Of a stretch of DNA of 9,401 nt, positions 5,020-9,401 are shown one piece after another (the first letter of the stretch is position 1; each line of letters begins with the position of its first letter). Position numbers and translations under genes: made by a program. The DNA is from JBHIEE01 sp046760445 (lineage in GTDB: Bacteria > Acidobacteriota > Aminicenantia > JdFR-78). The notes beneath the pieces were generated by a model. The model ran no database searches. It worked only from the letters and a program-made list of their open reading frames with translations, and was not told the DNA's origin. The DNA is taken from positions 1-9,401 of the forward strand of contig JBHIEE010000107.1 of assembly GCA_046760445.1 (NCBI GenBank), written 5' to 3'.

Positions 5020-7703
5020 TCTGTTACACCCCAGATACACCTACCTTGATTTTCTCTTATTTGAGTGTGATTCAAACCATATTTTACAGGACCTATGTTG
5101 GTCCATGAAGAAGCTATCTCTCCTAAACTATATGGTGCCATGCAAATGTCTACCATTAAACCCCCTTTAATAAATTTACCACCATATCTGGATAATCTAG
5201 GAAATGCCTTTGAAACACTTACTTTTTTTGCGAATTCAGCCCCCTTTGTCTTTTTTAATTTTGATGCTAATTTAGCATATTTAGCTCCTAAACTTCCAGG
5301 CTTTGCAGCTTTACTTCCAGGAACTCCAAAGGTCCCAAATAAATCACAAATATCAGATGCTTTATAATATTGCCAATAGCTCCATTGGGCTAAGTTACCT
5401 TCGTCATCACAATGGTGCTCAGTAGAGTGTGCAGTAGAAAGACCTATTATAACACCTTGCGCTGCTAATGATCCTGCTATTCTACAACCTTGTTCTGCTC
5501 CTGTTAACAAACATGGAACATAAACTGCTGCAAATGCTGCTCCAGCTTCTCCAAATTCTACCCACATATCATTATTACCAGTTTCCCAACCAGGTCCCCA
5601 TAATCTGTCGTTATCAGCATAACAATAACTTCTGAATGCACAATCTTCTTCACCAATTTTACATTTTCCTTCATCTTCTGTTATAGAAATAAATATGTCA
5701 TCAGAATCTCTCCAAATCTTTGCTACTCCAAAACATGGACTTACAGTGTAAAATCTAGGATTTGGGTCTGGACCTAATGCTCTGAACATTCCTGTTTGTA
5801 TCCAGATTGGAATTCTATTCACACCTGGATCTGGTCTCCATATTCTAACACCCAAATTTGAAACCTTAGAATCAAGCTTTATAACATCTTTAACTTGAAC
5901 ATTTTTTACAAGAATCAAAGAATTTGTTGGGTCTACTTTTACATTTTCAGTAAGCCTTGCTTGTGCATCTCTAGTAACACCACCACCAAACGAATAAGGA
6001 TAATTTATCATACCCATTGGCGCACCTCCATATCTAGCGTTATCAACAAGTAAAAATCTCGTGATCCTAGGTGCTACTTTTCCAGTCTTTATTGTTCCTG
6101 CCATTGTATCTATAAATCTATCTGCTTCTTCACCACCTTTTCTTAGAGTTGTTTTAATATATCTTTCAAGTAAAGCAAATTGAGCACCTTTCATACCCTT
6201 TCTTCCTCCACCCATACCAAAAGAATTCCAATAACCACCATGTGCTGTTTGCCATAATTTTCTTGGTAAATTTGGGTCTTTACTTAAGTCAAATCCAGAA
6301 GTTATTTCCAAATAATCTATCCAACTGTTTCTAACATCTATAGGTAATTTATCCCACTTAGCTGCTCTATCAGAAAGAAATTCACTTGGACTAAAGAAAT
6401 CTAAGTTTGTTTGGTATTTTGTTGTATATAACATGATATCACTATCAAGAACTTGACTTAATCTAGTTATCTTGCCTAGTTCAGAATTTGGGTCAACAAC
6501 TAGTATTAAATCATTTTCTACAAACATTTTCTCTAAACTCTTTATTCTCCTCAATGCTTTTCTTGCATTTGTTGTTCCTGTAACTTTTTCATATTTATCA
6601 TAATATAATCTCATATCATCAAATTGTCTCCTCATCAAATCTCTAGCATTATCAGAATCTATTTTAATATATTTAGATAAACCCTTTCTAAATGTTTTAT
6701 ACTTTGTTTTCAAATTATGGGACCATTTTAATAATCTATTTCTAGGAAGTTCTGGGAAATATTCACTACGAGTCCACCAAACAGTAATCCTATCTCTCCA
6801 AGTTTTAAAACTTGTCCACTTGACAGGTGGTACTACTACTTCCTTGGAAAGTTCTTTTTGCAAATCCTTTGGAAGCATGTCATAATAAAATCTCATTTTT
6901 CTTATAATAGAACGTTTTCTAATATTTGGTAATATCTTACCATCTTTACTTATAACTTCTAGTTTTTTTGATAATCCCCTTATTTTTCTTGATATTATAC
7001 TATGTGTTAATGCATCTCTTTCAATCTTAGCACCAGAACTTAAAAATTTATTTTTAATAATTTTATCTAATTTCATCTGCTGTTCAAGGGTAACATATCC
7101 TCTAGAATTTAACCATTCAACATACCTTCCTAATTTTCCCTTAGGCCTTGAATCAGCTAATGCTTTATTAACTATAGATGATTCCTCTTTCACTTTTCTA
7201 AAAATTGTAGTTGACATTTTGATTTTTTTCTTACCAATTTTTATAGCAATTTCAACTGGTATGAACTGATAATACATTAATTTTACTACTTTTGGTCCTA
7301 CTCTCAAAGCAGAATAAAAATATAAAGTATTAAATAAACCTCCAGCCCACGGATAACTTTCTGTCCATTGTTTCCAAATAGGTGCTTCTGGAAATTTTTC
7401 ATAAAATACTTGATAGTTTGGCATACCTCCTGTAGAAGCTACAGTATATGCACTAACAGAGTTCATGGATTGACAAAATCTTACTGGTACAGCAACATAT
7501 TTTTCTGTATCAGAAAATGATGGTTCTTTTTCTGATAGTGGTAAATCTACTGCTTTATTTATTCCTGCTGCTAATTGTTGTGCTGTTTGTTCCGCCATTC
7601 CGTCACAATCTGGCTGTGCAAAAATAGCATTAAGAGTAGCAATTCCTATCACTAATAGAATTACACCTATTGTAATTCTTTGGACATCTCTAATCATTGC
7701 CAT
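5016..7703 (-). CDS. Large membrane-anchored protein of unknown function, 895 residues
   Basis: I do not recognise this protein. It has an N-terminal hydrophobic helix (residues 10-29), either a signal peptide ending at AIFA or an anchor. Twelve cysteines sit at the two ends (33, 77, then 657-889), and none lies between 78 and 656. The cysteine-free middle is strongly basic, rich in Arg/Lys helices (about 155-400), with a tryptophan-rich patch (TWRDRITVWW, 301-310) and glycine-rich patches near 489-506 and 559-575. The C-terminal third is cysteine-rich and contains a hydrophobic segment (about 720-756) that could be a second membrane helix. Paired terminal cysteines suggest those parts are outside the cell. 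It is unlike its neighbours in size and lacks the MKG leader. It lies 4 bases after the gene at 7980 and overlaps the next by 4. A central scaffold, tip or translocated component is possible but unproven. Confidence 0.85.
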   Translation of the reverse strand: MAMIRDVQRITIGVILLVIGIATLNAIFAQPDCDGMAEQTAQQLAAGINKAVDLPLSEKEPSFSDTEKYVAVPVRFCQSMNSVSAYTVASTGGMPNYQVFYEKFPEAPIWKQWTESYPWAGGLFNTLYFYSALRVGPKVVKLMYYQFIPVEIAIKIGKKKIKMSTTIFRKVKEESSIVNKALADSRPKGKLGRYVEWLNSRGYVTLEQQMKLDKIIKNKFLSSGAKIERDALTHSIISRKIRGLSKKLEVISKDGKILPNIRKRSIIRKMRFYYDMLPKDLQKELSKEVVVPPVKWTSFKTWRDRITVWWTRSEYFPELPRNRLLKWSHNLKTKYKTFRKGLSKYIKIDSDNARDLMRRQFDDMRLYYDKYEKVTGTTNARKALRRIKSLEKMFVENDLILVVDPNSELGKITRLSQVLDSDIMLYTTKYQTNLDFFSPSEFLSDRAAKWDKLPIDVRNSWIDYLEITSGFDLSKDPNLPRKLWQTAHGGYWNSFGMGGGRKGMKGAQFALLERYIKTTLRKGGEEADRFIDTMAGTIKTGKVAPRITRFLLVDNARYGGAPMGMINYPYSFGGGVTRDAQARLTENVKVDPTNSLILVKNVQVKDVIKLDSKVSNLGVRIWRPDPGVNRIPIWIQTGMFRALGPDPNPRFYTVSPCFGVAKIWRDSDDIFISITEDEGKCKIGEEDCAFRSYCYADNDRLWGPGWETGNNDMWVEFGEAGAAFAAVYVPCLLTGAEQGCRIAGSLAAQGVIIGLSTAHSTEHHCDDEGNLAQWSYWQYYKASDICDLFGTFGVPGSKAAKPGSLGAKYAKLASKLKKTKGAEFAKKVSVSKAFPRLSRYGGKFIKGGLMVDICMAPYSLGEIASSWTNIGPVKYGLNHTQIRENQGRCIWGVTE
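5027..5032 (-). promoter_or_regulatory. Ribosome-binding site that fixes the start at 5019
   Basis: GGGGTG on the minus strand, encoded by the Trp-Gly-Val near the end of the large gene, lies seven bases before the ATG at 5019. It supports that start over the longer frame from 5040. Confidence 0.75.
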
Positions 7704-7707
7704 TTAA

Positions 7708-7980
7708 TCACTTACAAGGATCACAATTTGGATTTCCACGAACCTTTATACATAACTTAGTTAATGAAACTGTTTTACCATCAGGAATTATACACATAGT
7801 TTTTTCATGAACATACTCATTAGCACGGAAATTACTACAACAATTTCTCAAATCAGTTTCACTAACAGATACAGATAAAATTCCTTGGGCCCTTAATAGT
7901 GGCGCTATAATTAAAGCTAAGACAATAACTCCTAAAATTATTGCAATTGAAATCCATATTACTTTACTTACGCCTTTCAT
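7708..7980 (-). CDS. Six-cysteine pilin-like secreted protein, 90 residues
   Basis: The frame extends to a TTG at 8001, overlapping the upstream gene. I prefer the ATG at 7980 because it yields the MKGVSKVIWI leader common to the cluster and leaves an 8-base gap to the upstream stop. The hydrophobic helix runs to about residue 29. The extracytoplasmic part has six cysteines (47, 48, 63, 77, 86, 89), including an adjacent Cys-Cys pair, and ends SLTKLCIKVRGNPNCDPCK. This parallels the L-x-x-L-C...C-x-x-C type ending of the other small members. Only a weak ribosome-binding match (GATGAT) precedes it, so coupling to the upstream gene is probable. The function is unknown. It is one of four six-cysteine paralogue-like proteins that bracket the cluster. 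Confidence 0.82.
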   Translation of the reverse strand: MKGVSKVIWISIAIILGVIVLALIIAPLLRAQGILSVSVSETDLRNCCSNFRANEYVHEKTMCIIPDGKTVSLTKLCIKVRGNPNCDPCK

Positions 7981-7988
7981 AATATCAT

Positions 7989-8294
7989 CTATAATATACA
8001 ATTATTATTACATATTTTGTTACACCGATTTTCAGAATTATCAGGGTACAAAGTCACGCATAATTCTTGTAACCTTCCTGGATTAGATTCTGGTATAGAA
8101 CCATATAAATCAGGGCTGCAATTATTTTTTCTCCATTCAAAGCATAATTGAACAAATTCTTCTTGCGCACTTAAACCTCCTTCTCCGGTTATTCTTGGTA
8201 AAATCAAATTTTGAACTATTATAAATATTGTTAAAATAAGAATAAGTACAATTGTTATACTTATTAAAAATTTTTTTGCTGTTTCAAATGACAT
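7989..8294 (-). CDS. Six-cysteine membrane-anchored protein, first gene of the operon
   Basis: This 101-residue protein has a short basic start (MSFETAKKF), a strongly hydrophobic helix (about residues 9-32) and a small exported domain with six cysteines (51, 59, 79, 91, 95, 99). The CFEWRKNNC spacing (C-x7-C) matches CQRFISADC in the protein at 2586, and the end GRLQELCVTLYP...CNKICNNNC matches the ends of the other three small members. It lacks the Lys-Gly leader found in those, so its anchor may not be processed in the same way. It opens the minus-strand operon and is separated from a + strand gene by 71 bases that contain back-to-back TATA elements. No ribosome-binding site is visible. 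The function is unknown. It is probably a disulfide-rich surface component. Confidence 0.82.
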   Translation of the reverse strand: MSFETAKKFLISITIVLILILTIFIIVQNLILPRITGEGGLSAQEEFVQLCFEWRKNNCSPDLYGSIPESNPGRLQELCVTLYPDNSENRCNKICNNNCIL

Positions 8295-8323
8295 AATAAA
8301 ATTATGTAAATTCTTTAATAAAA

Positions 8324-8343
8324 GCTTTAAATATATTTAAATA
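8324..8343. promoter_or_regulatory. Overlapping divergent TATA boxes
   Basis: The nearly symmetric AT block ctttaaatatatttaaata holds a box for each strand. On the + strand TTTAAATA (8336-8343) is centred about 26.5 bases before the ATG at 8366, so that message should start at the A of its start codon. On the minus strand, TTTAAA-type elements between 8324 and 8341 lie 30-45 bases before the ATG at 8294, giving a short leader. Sharing one AT block could make the two genes compete for transcription factor binding. Confidence 0.6.
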
Positions 8344-8365
8344 CCTATCTTTTCAAATTAAGATT

Positions 8366-9401
8366 ATGGGGTTTATTGATGCTAGACATGACTATCCAGA
8401 ACTACCAAAATCAGATTATTTAGATGAACTTTTAAATGATTTAGAATATGTATCCACATGGTCAATAAAAAATGATAGTGTTTCCTTTTCCTTTAAGACA
8501 GATTTTTATCCTGTAGAAACGCCATTTTACAAATCAGAATTTAGAGAAGCTCCTCCATACCTAGAGGATTTAATGAAAACTCCTTCTGTAAAGGTTTTAC
8601 AATATATTAGAAGGAAACTTAAAGAAAAATATATTCCTCCAAAAGTAATAGAAAATTTAAAACGTAAAATAAGTGAAAATATTACTATACTTTCAAATTC
8701 TGAATATCCAGATTCTGTTTTTAAAAATTATCAATCTGATAATGTTATGAAATATTGGGAGAAACTAGGTTTAGTAAAAAAGGATAAAGAAGGTTGGTTA
8801 TTTAATCCAGAGGCTATGAGACATAGACCACATATGTTTAATTTACCAGATAATTTTTCTGATGAAGAGTATATGAAAGAGATTGTGAATGCTTCTGCAA
8901 TGAATAAACCAGAGCCTTATTCTCATTTACCTGATTGGATTTTTGAAGAGAATACAATATCTACATCTTATTGGAAAAAAACAAAAAATATTTTTAGAAA
9001 GATTGGTAATGGATTCAAAAGAATTTTAGAAAATTCAAAAGTTCAAAAAGCAGGAGCAGTGGCAGCTGGTAGTTTATATTTATTAACCGTAACAGGAAAT
9101 GCTTTAGCATATTCAGAACCATTAAATATAACGAATACGCCTAACATAAAAGAAGGTGATGGAAAAATATCTGGAAAAAATGTAGTTTATAGCCATCATG
9201 GAGATGTTTTCCACTATGATATAGAAAAAGGTGAAACAACTAAATTAGCGAGTAACGATGAGAATCACCATTACCATCACCCAGATATCTACAAAGATAA
9301 AGTAGTATGGATGATGAGTAATGAAGAAAATGCAGAAGATGTTCTTTATTTAAAGAATCTTACTACTGGTTCTTTAGAAAAGATAACAAATGAGAGTTGG
9401 G
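8366..9401 (+). CDS. Surface protein with cytoplasmic N-terminal region and TolB-like beta-propeller (3' end outside window)
   Basis: From ATG 8366 the frame is open for 345 codons to the window edge. Residues 1-225 are polar and charged with no export signal. They include a stretch like the end of a winged-helix domain (YWEKLGLVKKDKEGWLFNPE, about 130-149), too weak to name. A basic segment (WKKTKNIFRKIGNGFKRI) precedes a hydrophobic helix at 228-249 ending NALAYS, which looks like a signal anchor or a signal-peptidase site (A-L-A). After it come two beta-propeller-like repeats: ISGKNVVYSHHGDVFHYDI...TTKLASND, and IYKDKVVWMM...DVLYLKNLTTGSLEKITNES. These match the TolB/PD40-like pattern of archaeal surface proteins. 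The positive-inside rule puts the N-terminus in the cytoplasm and the propeller outside. There is no ribosome-binding site, and the promoter spacing implies a leaderless message. Two histidine-rich loops (276-283 and 301-305) stand out. Confidence 0.85.
   Translation, partial: MGFIDARHDYPELPKSDYLDELLNDLEYVSTWSIKNDSVSFSFKTDFYPVETPFYKSEFREAPPYLEDLMKTPSVKVLQYIRRKLKEKYIPPKVIENLKRKISENITILSNSEYPDSVFKNYQSDNVMKYWEKLGLVKKDKEGWLFNPEAMRHRPHMFNLPDNFSDEEYMKEIVNASAMNKPEPYSHLPDWIFEENTISTSYWKKTKNIFRKIGNGFKRILENSKVQKAGAVAAGSLYLLTVTGNALAYSEPLNITNTPNIKEGDGKISGKNVVYSHHGDVFHYDIEKGETTKLASNDENHHYHHPDIYKDKVVWMMSNEENAEDVLYLKNLTTGSLEKITNESW

Noticed and set aside
5020..5040. Seven-codon N-terminal extension of the gene starting at 5019
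   Set aside because: Overlaps the upstream gene and lacks an RBS, whereas the MKG start at 5019 has GGGGTG at proper distance and an ATGA overlap.
5095..5367. Plus-strand frame of 90 codons
   Set aside because: Antisense to the C-terminal part of the 895-residue protein. No ribosome-binding site or promoter.
7981..8001. TTG start seven codons upstream of the gene at 7980
   Set aside because: Would overlap the previous gene and put extra residues before the MKG leader shared by the cluster.
1844..8294. Archaellum (fla/arl) or standard type IV pilus operon
   Set aside because: No archaellin-like sequence, no FlaI/PilB-type ATPase, no FlaJ/TadC-type platform and no prepilin peptidase is visible. 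Only leaders resemble pilins, so a specific system name is not supported.
1..9401. CRISPR array, insertion sequence or integrase-linked attachment site
   Set aside because: No regularly spaced repeats, transposase-like frames or terminal inverted repeats were seen. The tRNA gene is not followed by a duplicated 3' end within the window.

Overview
The window looks like a piece of a low-GC archaeal genome, most likely a small-genome DPANN lineage of the Woesearchaeota/Pacearchaeota kind. The 16S rRNA has archaeal signatures, one gene encodes the archaeal chromatin protein Alba, the tRNA gene lacks an encoded CCA, and AT-rich TATA-box promoters often sit so close to the start codon that the transcripts should be leaderless or nearly so. 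The lineage call is a judgement from sequence character, not from a tree.

Left part (1-1843). A 16S rRNA gene, missing only its first hundred or so bases, is followed not by a 23S gene but by a short AT-rich spacer with two related palindromes. Next comes a 62-residue Cro/CI-type regulator on the + strand. Its stop codon directly abuts the 3' end of a tRNA-Ala(UGC) gene on the opposite strand. The rRNA operon is therefore unlinked or rearranged, and the alanine tRNA that euryarchaea often carry between 16S and 23S lies inverted here.

Centre (1844-8294, all minus strand, read right to left). Nine consecutive genes encode proteins with one N-terminal membrane segment, followed by alba. Seven of the nine begin Met-Lys-Gly or Met-Lys-Lys-Gly directly before the hydrophobic helix, which resembles the very short leader of archaeal type IV pilin-like (class III) signal peptides. 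Four are small proteins of 90-130 residues, each with exactly six cysteines. Two of these open the cluster and two close it. Between them lie an 895-residue protein I do not recognise and four larger pilin-like proteins without a matched six-cysteine pattern. The seven genes from 8294 to 2935 are packed with overlaps or gaps of a few bases and look like one translationally coupled operon. The last two six-cysteine genes have their own TATA-like promoters. I see no assembly ATPase, TadC/FlaJ-like platform or prepilin peptidase, so any such machinery would lie outside the window. The best reading is an uncharacterised, disulfide-rich, pilus-like or cell-surface assembly.

Right part (8295-9401). 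A compact divergent promoter region separates this operon from a + strand gene that runs off the window. Its product has a cytoplasmic N-terminal region of about 225 residues, a membrane segment, then the start of an extracellular TolB-like beta-propeller. It may be a surface protein working with the divergent cluster.
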